From: Candidatus Poribacteria bacterium | GTDB taxonomy: Bacteria > Poribacteria > WGA-4E > WGA-3G | Assembly: GCA_012270865.1 (NCBI GenBank) | Contig: JAAXHL010000092.1 | Coordinates: 1-51,465, forward strand | Length of the DNA: 51,465 bases | Direction: 5' to 3' | The notes under the pieces: generated by a model | Seen by the model: only the letters and a program-made list of their open reading frames with translations | Database searches by the model: none | What the model was told of the DNA's origin: nothing | Shown: positions 18,596 through 25,809 of the stretch, piece after piece | Position numbering within the stretch: the first letter of the stretch is position 1 | Layout of the letters: each line of letters starts with the position of its first letter | Position numbers and translations under genes: made by a program

Positions 18596-19267
18596 ATGAA
18601 AATTTTAATAAATCCGCTTCTTATCGTCCTACTTATACTTTCACCCGTTTTCGCGGCAGAAGCCAAACAAACTTCCGATGTTACCAGTCTTTACCACCTC
18701 GCCAAAATCTTAGGTGTTGAGGCATCACAGGCACAAATCGAAACCACCTTCAAAAAAACAAAGGGATATCGCGTTGCCGATTCTGCGGACATCATTAACG
18801 CTGCAAAGAAGATCGGACTCGAATTGCAAGAACGCCATCTCAACTACGAACAACTTTTGGCGTTTAGAACGCCGGTCATCGCGCATCTTAGAACCACATT
18901 CGACGACAGAAACACCTCAAAAATAGATGCCACCAATGGACATTTCATCGTCGTTGAGTACACCAACAAAAAATGGGTGCGCCTCTTTGATACACCGAGC
19001 AAGTTCCTATATCAGGCCGCGACTGTCGTCTCCCGCGATCGCTTTTTGGACCTCTGGACGGGGCGCGTGCTTGCACTCTCGGAACACCAACGTCAACAAA
19101 GACAACCGACTTTGGTCGTTTCACCCACATTACTCGACTTAGATACCTTGATTACGCTGCAGCACGGTCTTGGCAATGAGGAACCGGTCGGGTATCAATT
19201 TCCGGTCCGACTTAAAAACCGGGACGACGTGCCGATACGAATCGTCTCTGTCGCAGGCAATACGTGA
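18596..19267 (+). CDS. C39-peptidase-like / DUF1573 protein, 5' part up to an in-frame TGA
   Basis: A 223-residue product if translation stops at the TGA at 19265-19267. A signal peptide (1-20, ending FAAEA) is followed by a C39-like papain fold (about 24-165). His and Asp positions are kept in NGHFIVVEY and VRLFDTPS, but the N-terminal Cys is replaced (DVTSLYHLAK), so peptidase activity is unlikely. From about 185 a DUF1573 immunoglobulin-like domain begins and is cut by the TGA at codon 224. The same frame continues open through 20131 without any frameshift. Start chosen at the ATG with GGAGG upstream. It may be a nonsense-mutated gene or a read-through/selenocysteine gene; see findings. 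Confidence 0.7.
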   Translation: MKILINPLLIVLLILSPVFAAEAKQTSDVTSLYHLAKILGVEASQAQIETTFKKTKGYRVADSADIINAAKKIGLELQERHLNYEQLLAFRTPVIAHLRTTFDDRNTSKIDATNGHFIVVEYTNKKWVRLFDTPSKFLYQAATVVSRDRFLDLWTGRVLALSEHQRQQRQPTLVVSPTLLDLDTLITLQHGLGNEEPVGYQFPVRLKNRDDVPIRIVSVAGNT

Positions 19268-19369
19268 CACAGCGTCATCGCGAAACCGAAGACAGATGTC
19301 ATTCCGATAGGGAAAGACGCTGTTTTAGGGATCGGCTCGACTGCAGGTGCAGTCCACAGGACTTATTTT

Positions 19370-20131
19370 ATGACTGCCCATATTCGGACGAATACACCAA
19401 AACGTCCGTATACCTTTATCTCTTTCGGGCGCGTCCGGGAATTTCCGGTCGTCTTTGTGCCTGAGAGCATCTATGTCGAAAGTACCGGCACATCGCAGCC
19501 CAAGAAAACTGTCGCGCTCAAAAACCCGCGTGAGACGGCTTTGATGATTCAAAACATTAAAGGCTCACAAGACTGGATTCAACCCGTCCTCCGTAACAAT
19601 AACACCGTCTATCCGTGGCGCGCCGCTGACATTGAACTGAATTTTAATACAGAGCAGATGCCTAAAGGACGGTTTCACGAGAAACTCATCGTTGAATACA
19701 TTGACCACAAAGGCGAAATAAGAACCCTCAAGCTGCCGATAACCGGAGCCGGGAGTCAGGCTTATACACTCACACCTGATCGGTTTTTCTTCGGTCAAGT
19801 TAATTCAGGCGAGGAGAATACGAAAGTATTGGTACTTAAAAATCTGACGAGCGCCGAGCTCCAGATTGAGAAAGCCGAAGCCGATATAGGTACAATCACC
19901 GTAAAGAGACAAAAGAGACAAAAGAACAGCACCAACCCTTTCCTTCGTTTCGTGAATGCATTGCGTGGCAGCACGATAAAAAGACAAGAGAACAGCACCA
20001 GCTATCAATTAACGTTAACGTTGCCACAGGTTTTAGCAAAAGGCATCCTGAAAAGTGAAGTCCGACTTCGGACAAACCACCCACAGATGCGTCTTATCAA
20101 GATTCCTGTTTTTGCTTTCGTCACAAAGTAG
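19370..20131 (+). CDS. DUF1573-like protein, 3' part of the TGA-interrupted gene
   Basis: The frame continues directly from the TGA at 19265; the first ATG after it is at 19370, but the homologous sequence (HSVIAKPKTDVIPIGKDAVL) already starts at 19268. The part contains two or more beta-sandwich (Ig/ASH/DUF1573-like) units, with I.TNTPKRPYTFISFG, 'LTPDRFFFGQVNSGEENTK' and 'LRTNHPQMRLIKIPVFAF' as typical strands. An inserted segment near residues 180-210 repeats KRQKNST / KRQENST. No ribosome site precedes 19370, so it is probably not a separate gene but the rest of the 18596 gene (511 codons in all). The stop is followed at once by a hairpin. Confidence 0.65.
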   Translation: MTAHIRTNTPKRPYTFISFGRVREFPVVFVPESIYVESTGTSQPKKTVALKNPRETALMIQNIKGSQDWIQPVLRNNNTVYPWRAADIELNFNTEQMPKGRFHEKLIVEYIDHKGEIRTLKLPITGAGSQAYTLTPDRFFFGQVNSGEENTKVLVLKNLTSAELQIEKAEADIGTITVKRQKRQKNSTNPFLRFVNALRGSTIKRQENSTSYQLTLTLPQVLAKGILKSEVRLRTNHPQMRLIKIPVFAFVTK

Positions 20132-20153
20132 GAGCGTTCAGCTCCGAACGCTC
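20132..20153. repeat. Hairpin directly after the DUF1573 stop
   Basis: GAGCGTTC, a 6-base loop AGCTCC and GAACGCTC give an 8-bp perfect stem one base after the stop codon. There is no T-run, so it is not a classic terminator. The 'GTAGGAGCG' flank matches the other GGAGCG-type hairpins here. Confidence 0.6.
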
Positions 20154-20177
20154 TGACAACAGATAAGGAGCTATCCC

Positions 20178-21821
20178 ATGCAATATCTCAGAGGTACATT
20201 TCTAACAATCCTAATTGTTTTTTTACTGACCCCAACTATATTGTTCGCAGCACCCCACGAACCGTCCCCTGCTGGTGGCGGTTGGCTTGAATTGAACCCC
20301 AAACTCGGGCTAACCCAAACCGAGGCACCTTGGCTTCCTGAACTCACCGGGCCCCTCACAATTGAAGCCTGGATCTACATAGACGAAACGTTACCGAAGC
20401 AAGCCTTCTTTTCATTCGTTGGTCAAACAGACCGATTTGGCTGCTTTATGGTTGGAGTACTTGTGGACGAAAATAGAGATAATATTATGGATACTCGGAT
20501 CGGTGTCTTTTCCGATGGTACGAAAAAACCTTCACATGTGACGGAGATGAAAAGTCTGCCGATTCGTCAGTGGGTGCATTATGTAGCGACGATTGACCAA
20601 GGTGCCGCCCTCGGCAGCGACGGTCTTATTACAGGGGGACCTGATGGGAGGGGCGAACTGCCGGTTCCAATTGAGAACCGTCTTGTGCTTGGCGGTATCC
20701 CAACGTTGACGAAAATGCTAAGGTGGTCGGACAAAATGCGTTTCGCTTCGGGTGTCTATATTGATGAGTTGCGGATCAGCAGCGTTGTCCGCTATAGAGC
20801 CTACTACGACGTGCCGACACAAGCGTTCACCGCAGATACCGATACCATAGCACTCTATCATTTCGATGACGCGTCAAACCAACGCTATGAAGATAGTTCA
20901 GATTCCAAGATTCCGTTAATCCGAAGTGAGATAGCTCCTGAGGTGCTTGCTGAAAATGAAGCAGCGACAGCCTCACCCGTGTTGCCAAAAAGCGAAGAAG
21001 AGCTGCTGCAACTTATCCGCGAAGGGGTCGCTTATTACGATGCGATGCTTAAAAGTGGGCGCGTCGATTTTCTTCGGGAGACCACCAGTGTTGCCGCCGA
21101 TAGAATTCCTGGACTGAAAGTGAGAGCTGCCGGTGCTGGATCCCCTGGACTGAGGCGTGCTACAAGTGGTACCTGGAAAGGGACTTTTGAATTTTCAGGT
21201 CGCAAAATGAGATGCCTTGTGACAAAAGATGTTATTCAGTACGATCCTAACAGAAACATTCCAATTAAGGAGACAGAACAATACGCTTATGATGGCGAAA
21301 CATTTGAGACACTCCGAGAAACAAGTCGCGGTCTTTTGTTGGAGCGGAGAAGCGAAATCATCGGTGTCCCACTTAATGATCCGCGCTTCTGGGGATGGAA
21401 TCTCAGGGGCGGGGATCAGTCTTTTGTAATGCTTATTGATGGGCTCAAGGTCGAAAGTGTTAAAGCGGTGCGTTTCAACGATAGTGATGTCTATCATATC
21501 AAAGGGAAGTCGTCAGGTGTCACCATGGAATTGTGGTTGAACCCAAAGAAAAGTTACCGACCCGAACGCTATATGTTTTCTCAACCCGGGTTTGCCGTAA
21601 CAAAGGATTTTAAATTCAGAGAGGTCGCACCGGATCTCTGGTTCCCGGAATCTGCCAGGTGGGTTACCACAATAGCGAAAACCGATTTCACGACCACAAC
21701 GATACAATTCACAAATATTCGGATTAATGAACCGATCCCTGAATCTCGGTTCTCCATTGAACCACCGCCCGGGGCAAGAGTGTTTGATATGCGAACCCGA
21801 GAGAGTTTTAAAGGCCCATAG
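20178..21821 (+). CDS. Secreted LamG-domain protein with LolA-like C-terminal domain, copy A
   Basis: A 547-residue exported protein: a signal peptide (1-24, ending ILFA), a LamG/concanavalin-like domain (about 30-245; 'LTGPLTIEAWIYID' and 'GVYIDELRISSVVRY' are typical strands), a helical spacer and, from about 330, a domain resembling LolA/LolB-like outer-membrane lipoprotein carrier folds ('GTWKGTFEFSGRKMRCLV', 'MELWLNPKKSYRPERY', 'FTNIRINEPIPESRFSIEPP'). LamG domains bind sugars or proteins; the function is unknown. A GGAG site precedes the ATG. The 21958 gene is a tandem paralogue. The first 320 or so bases of the two genes are nearly identical. Confidence 0.75.
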   Translation: MQYLRGTFLTILIVFLLTPTILFAAPHEPSPAGGGWLELNPKLGLTQTEAPWLPELTGPLTIEAWIYIDETLPKQAFFSFVGQTDRFGCFMVGVLVDENRDNIMDTRIGVFSDGTKKPSHVTEMKSLPIRQWVHYVATIDQGAALGSDGLITGGPDGRGELPVPIENRLVLGGIPTLTKMLRWSDKMRFASGVYIDELRISSVVRYRAYYDVPTQAFTADTDTIALYHFDDASNQRYEDSSDSKIPLIRSEIAPEVLAENEAATASPVLPKSEEELLQLIREGVAYYDAMLKSGRVDFLRETTSVAADRIPGLKVRAAGAGSPGLRRATSGTWKGTFEFSGRKMRCLVTKDVIQYDPNRNIPIKETEQYAYDGETFETLRETSRGLLLERRSEIIGVPLNDPRFWGWNLRGGDQSFVMLIDGLKVESVKAVRFNDSDVYHIKGKSSGVTMELWLNPKKSYRPERYMFSQPGFAVTKDFKFREVAPDLWFPESARWVTTIAKTDFTTTTIQFTNIRINEPIPESRFSIEPPPGARVFDMRTRESFKGP

Positions 21822-21865
21822 GGGAACAGGAAATGATGTGTTTCAGACGCGACCCATTAATGTTG

Positions 21866-21911
21866 ATACGTCTTATCAAGATTCCAGTTTTTGCTTTCGG
21901 CGCAAAGTAGA
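21866..21911 (+). repeat. Duplicated 3' tail of the upstream DUF1573 gene
   Basis: CGTCTTATCAAGATTCC, AGTTTTTGCTTTCG and GCGCAAAGTAG (21869-21910) match the end of the DUF1573 gene at 20090-20131 with a few changes. This shows that the tandem duplication unit included that tail together with the LamG gene. Confidence 0.75.
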
Positions 21912-21957
21912 AACGCCTCACACCTAAATACACGCAAAACAGATTGGAGACTATCCG

Positions 21958-23562
21958 ATGAAATATCTGAAAGAAACATTTCTAACAATCCTAATTGTTT
22001 TTTTACTGACCCCAACTATATTGTTCGCAGCACCCCACGAACCGTCCCCTGCTGGTGGCGGTTGGCTTGAATTGAACCCCAAACTCGGGCTAACCCAAAC
22101 CGAGGCACCTTGGCTTCCTGAACTCACCGGGCCCCTCACAATTGAAGCCTGGATCTACATAGACGAAACGTTACCGAAGCAAGCCTCCTTTTCATTCGTT
22201 GGTCAAACAGACCGATTTGGCTGCTTTATGGTTGGAGTGCCTGTGGACGAAAATAGAGATAATATTATGGATACTCGGATCGGTGTCTTTTCTAATGGCA
22301 CCGAAAAAACTTCACATGTGACGAAGATGGAAGCTCTGCCGATTCGCCAGTGGGTGCATTATGTAGCGACGATTGACCAAGGTGCTGCCATCGGCAGCAA
22401 CGGTCTTATTAGAGGTGGAGGACCTGATTGGAGCGAACTGCCAGTGCCGAATGAGAATCGGCTTGTGCTTGGCGGTATGCCAACTTTGACGAAGATGCCG
22501 ATACCGGTCAAAATGCGTTTCCCTGCAGGTGTCTATATTGATGAACTGAGAATCAGCAGCGTTGTCCGCTATAAAGAAGGCAACTACGACGTGCCGACAA
22601 AAGCGTTCACTGCAGATACTGACACCATAGCACTCTATCATTTCGATGACGCGTCGGATCAACGCTATGAGGATAGCTCAGATTCCAAGATCCCCTTAAT
22701 CCGAAATGAGATAGATCCTGAGGTGCTCGCTAAAAATGAAGCAGCGACAGCCTCTCCCGTGCTGCCAAAAGATGAAGAAGAACTGCTGCAGCTTATCCGC
22801 GAAGGGGTCGCTTATTACGATGGGCTGCTAAAAAGTGGACGTGTTGACTTTCTTAGGAAAACTACCAGTGTTGCGGCTGCTGAATTCCCTCTGGGACGTG
22901 CTCCCAGTGGCACATGGAAGGGAACTTTCGAGTTTTCAGGACCCAAAATGAGGTGTCTTGTGACACGAGATGTTATTCAATACGAACCTGACCGAAATAT
23001 CCCGATTACGGGGACAGAACAATACGCGTATGATGGCGAAACATTTGAGAGACTCCGGGAAACATTCAACGGTACCCACCTGAGTCGAAGAAGCGAAATC
23101 GTCGATGACACATCTAATGATCCACGCTTCTGGGGATGGAATCTCGGTGGTCAAGATAGGTCTCTTGTGATGTCTATTGATGGGCTTGATATCGAAAGTA
23201 TTAAAGAGGTCCGTTTCAATAACAGTGATGTTTATCACATCAAAGGGACTATGTCCGGTGGCACTATGGAATTGTGGCTGAACCCGAAGAAAAGTTACCG
23301 ACCCGAACGCTTTAGGGCTTCTGGCCCCATGTTTTCAATGACAAAGGATTTCAAGTTCAAAGAGGTCGCACCCGATCTCTGGTTCCCGGAATCTGCCAAG
23401 TGGGTTAACACAATCGGGAAAATCGATATCACAACCACAACGATACGATTCACAAATATTCGGATTAACGAACCTATCCCCGAATCCCGTTTTTCCATTG
23501 AACCACCGCCCGGGGCAAGCGTGTTTGATATGCGAACCCGAGAGAGTTTTAAAGCCCCGTAG
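21958..23562 (+). CDS. Secreted LamG-domain protein with LolA-like C-terminal domain, copy B
   Basis: A 534-residue tandem paralogue of the gene at 20178 with the same signal peptide, LamG part, spacer and LolA-like C-terminus. The N-terminal about 105 codons differ by only a few bases from copy A, while the rest is clearly more diverged: the stretch before 'GTWKGTFEFSG' is 13 or so residues shorter, and there are many substitutions after it. A GGAG site lies upstream. The two genes are probably transcribed in the same direction with a 136-base spacer holding the duplicated DUF1573 tail. Confidence 0.75.
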   Translation: MKYLKETFLTILIVFLLTPTILFAAPHEPSPAGGGWLELNPKLGLTQTEAPWLPELTGPLTIEAWIYIDETLPKQASFSFVGQTDRFGCFMVGVPVDENRDNIMDTRIGVFSNGTEKTSHVTKMEALPIRQWVHYVATIDQGAAIGSNGLIRGGGPDWSELPVPNENRLVLGGMPTLTKMPIPVKMRFPAGVYIDELRISSVVRYKEGNYDVPTKAFTADTDTIALYHFDDASDQRYEDSSDSKIPLIRNEIDPEVLAKNEAATASPVLPKDEEELLQLIREGVAYYDGLLKSGRVDFLRKTTSVAAAEFPLGRAPSGTWKGTFEFSGPKMRCLVTRDVIQYEPDRNIPITGTEQYAYDGETFERLRETFNGTHLSRRSEIVDDTSNDPRFWGWNLGGQDRSLVMSIDGLDIESIKEVRFNNSDVYHIKGTMSGGTMELWLNPKKSYRPERFRASGPMFSMTKDFKFKEVAPDLWFPESAKWVNTIGKIDITTTTIRFTNIRINEPIPESRFSIEPPPGASVFDMRTRESFKAP

Positions 23563-23590
23563 GAGAACAGCAAATAATTTCTGATTCCGT

Positions 23591-23732
23591 CAGGACGATT
23601 TAGTTTTCGATTTTTTAATTCAATTTTGACACCCCAGGCCCGGTAGGTGCGGTTTGTAACCGCACCGGGACTGAAAAGGAAAATCCAAAAATTGAGACAA
23701 CCCGACAATTTGTTTAAAACTAAATAACCCTG
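23591..23732. mobile_element. MITE-like element, TTTAGTTTT family, copy 1
   Basis: Terminal inverted repeats CAGGACGATTTAGTTTT (23591-23607) and AAAACTAAATAACCCTG (23716-23732), flanked by the exact 10-base direct repeat CTGATTCCGT (23581-23590 and 23733-23742). Inside lies a hairpin of the GGTTTGTAACC family (23646-23666). The element is non-coding. Confidence 0.8.
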
Positions 23733-23847
23733 CTGATTCCGTGCTTTCATCTTGACGCACCGCTGCGATTATGTTAATATAAACCATATACCCTCTTTAT
23801 ACGGTTTTGTCGATTGTATCAGCCTTGTCTCGCTGAGGTCATTAACC

Positions 23848-24699
23848 ATGCTATCGCACGGAAATAATTTGATGTTTTTCAGATTTTTGCTGTTTTTTAC
23901 CTGTCTTACCCTATTCGGATGCGGTGCCGGAGAATACGGCACACAAGAGACATCAGAATCACTTCCGCCCTGGCTTGACCCCGTGGATATCGGGCATTAT
24001 TACCCTGTCGGTAATGTCGGACCCGGCGACACTGTCCTACTTTCAAACGGAACCCATCACACCCTGAAAGAAAATGAGTATCCTATAGATATAGGGCAAA
24101 CAAAAATACTCACACATCAAGCCTTAGTTTTCAATGCAGCTGGCGACCTGTTGCGTGATCCAACAGGCAATCCCGCAACCAGAACACAGTCCTTAACGAT
24201 TGTGCCAGAAGGCACTTCCGGGCAACCAACTGTCTATATTTTCGAGGATGATCGTTATATTTACGATCCCAACATCGAAAGACCTTTCCCGCTGCTCGAT
24301 TACTATTTGATGATTGACCGGATCCTTGACTATCACCTCTTCGTATATGTCGAAAGTCAGGTACTTGAACCGCAGATAACCGGTGGTGGGGCGCGACACT
24401 ATCGTTTCCTCCACATTATCCCAAGAGGACAGTATACATCTTTAAGACTGTCCTGTGGTAGTTATATCGGTTTCGATCCATATATAAAGGCTTCCGTGAG
24501 AATTTTGCCGCATACCGAAATGGATGAAATCGAATTACCCGTCCGCGTGGATATAGACAAGAACGTTAAACTAACACCCGAATTAGACATAACGCCTGAT
24601 TACCATATCTTCCTATATAAAGACCATGACTTTCAGCCTTACCGTATTGCCAGTCCATCGTATATTATAGGAGAACCCCATGAAATTGAGAAAAATTAA
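23848..24699 (+). CDS. Lipoprotein, unknown family, copy A
   Basis: A 283-residue lipoprotein: a signal peptide with lipobox LFGC at about residues 22-25 and then a mature beta-rich domain. It shares several stretches with the next gene: P(V/I)D.G..YPV.N...GDTVLL near the mature N-terminus, '(A/V)SVRILP..EMD.I.LP' and FQPYRI.SPSY(I/V)IG at the end. The start is uncertain: ATG at 23848 matches the length of the paralogue, ATG at 23872 is also possible. Its last 20 bases overlap the next gene. The function is not known. Confidence 0.65.
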   Translation: MLSHGNNLMFFRFLLFFTCLTLFGCGAGEYGTQETSESLPPWLDPVDIGHYYPVGNVGPGDTVLLSNGTHHTLKENEYPIDIGQTKILTHQALVFNAAGDLLRDPTGNPATRTQSLTIVPEGTSGQPTVYIFEDDRYIYDPNIERPFPLLDYYLMIDRILDYHLFVYVESQVLEPQITGGGARHYRFLHIIPRGQYTSLRLSCGSYIGFDPYIKASVRILPHTEMDEIELPVRVDIDKNVKLTPELDITPDYHIFLYKDHDFQPYRIASPSYIIGEPHEIEKN

Positions 24700-25468
24700 A
24701 TTTTTCAGGTTTCTCCTGCTTTTCGGATGTTTCACTATTCTTGGGTGCGACAGCGATAATGGAGAGATTCTGCCTATCACAAGGTGCCCGGAGGATCATC
24801 TGCTTTGGCGTGAACCTATTGACGCTGGCAGTCATTATCCAGTTCGGAACATAAGTGTCGGCGATACAGTTCTGCTTCAGAGTGGTGAATATCGTGAAAT
24901 CAAGGCATCTGATGATATTTATACTTCTGTAGACGGGATGACGAGAATCGCTTTTACGGAAGATAGTGTCGATGAAAGCGGCGATCCTATAACCGTTGCC
25001 CGTTCATTCAATGTTGTTTCAGAAGGACCTCCTATCGTTAGCATTTATGTTAATGGGCAGCGTGCCTACGATACCATCGAAGCGACAACCTATTACACCT
25101 ATAGTATCGGTGTTGATCGCGTCCTCGATTATCCGCTCTTTGTATCTGTTGAACATCAAGTAGCCGCTCCGCCAGCGTATGGACCACGAGTCCCGCTTGA
25201 AGCGAGTCGTCACCGTTTGTTACATGTCATCCCAAAAGGTGAGATTACAACACCACTGCTCGATGGTGCCGGTCACCCAAATGACTATACCAGGGTTTCC
25301 GTAAGAATTTTGCCATACGCAGAAATGGACAGAATCGCGTTACCCACTGAGGTTGCTGTAAAAAACCCATCCGATTTACCCGTTGAAAACCGTGTGGTGT
25401 TGGAAGGGTACACTTTCCAACCCTACCGCATTAACAGTCCCTCGTATGTTATCGGCGGCTTTGAATAG
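24680..25468 (+). CDS. Lipoprotein, unknown family, copy B
   Basis: A 262-residue lipoprotein with signal peptide and lipobox ILGC (residues about 20-23). Clearly a paralogue of the preceding gene over its whole length, so the pair arose by tandem duplication that is now old. The ATG lies inside the end of copy A (20-base overlap) and TATAGGAGAA is the ribosome site, so the two are co-translated in one operon. Probably anchored in the envelope; no enzymatic motif seen. Confidence 0.7.
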   Translation: MKLRKIKFFRFLLLFGCFTILGCDSDNGEILPITRCPEDHLLWREPIDAGSHYPVRNISVGDTVLLQSGEYREIKASDDIYTSVDGMTRIAFTEDSVDESGDPITVARSFNVVSEGPPIVSIYVNGQRAYDTIEATTYYTYSIGVDRVLDYPLFVSVEHQVAAPPAYGPRVPLEASRHRLLHVIPKGEITTPLLDGAGHPNDYTRVSVRILPYAEMDRIALPTEVAVKNPSDLPVENRVVLEGYTFQPYRINSPSYVIGGFE

Positions 25469-25560
25469 CAGGACTTACGCAGCGTGTTCTTTTGTAGCAT
25501 GATGCACTTCGCATCTGGGCGAGTACGCCGCAAAACTGTTAGTTTGTGCCCCCCTCCGAA
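25469..25560. repeat. Partial ACTTACGCA element (left end only) with hairpin
   Basis: The left end CAGGACTTACGCA (25469-25481) directly follows the lipoprotein stop. It is followed by a CTGTTAG-family hairpin (25530-25549) but no right end before the next element begins. Confidence 0.55.
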
Positions 25561-25576
25561 TTCCGTTGCAATAAAT

Positions 25577-25605
25577 TTGACAGATCCAAATTTTTGTGTT
25601 ACTAT
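25577..25605 (+). promoter_or_regulatory. Sigma70-type promoter for recJ-rel
   Basis: TTGACA, a 17-base spacer and TACTAT. The predicted start near 25612 puts the MITE-like element at 25617-25727 inside the recJ leader. Confidence 0.5.
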
Positions 25606-25616
25606 GTTAAATAGGT

Positions 25617-25727
25617 TAGGATTTACGCATTTCGTCTTAAAGTCCCCCTGATAAGGGGGATTTAGGGGGTTAATTCCTACTTTTTGCGTCTAAACGTCCA
25701 ATATTTTCTCAATTTGCGTAAGTCCTG
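25617..25727. mobile_element. MITE-like element, ACTTACGCA family, copy 2
   Basis: Ends TAGGATTTACGCA (25617-25629) and TGCGTAAGTCCTG (25715-25727), flanked by the exact direct repeat TAGGT (25612-25616 and 25728-25732). Inside is a hairpin CCCCCTGATAAGGGGG. It lies between the recJ promoter and start codon. Confidence 0.8.
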
Positions 25728-25809
25728 TAGGTAAAGAGTTTTGCTTACAAGTCCGCTGCATCACAAAGTGCAGGTCCCTATCTCTAAGGAAGGCTAAGGA
25801 AGGCATATC

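Noticed and set aside
19264..19464. Alternative reading frame across the TGA of the DUF1573 gene
   Set aside because: The protein homology continues in the original frame on both sides of the TGA, so a frameshift explanation is not needed.
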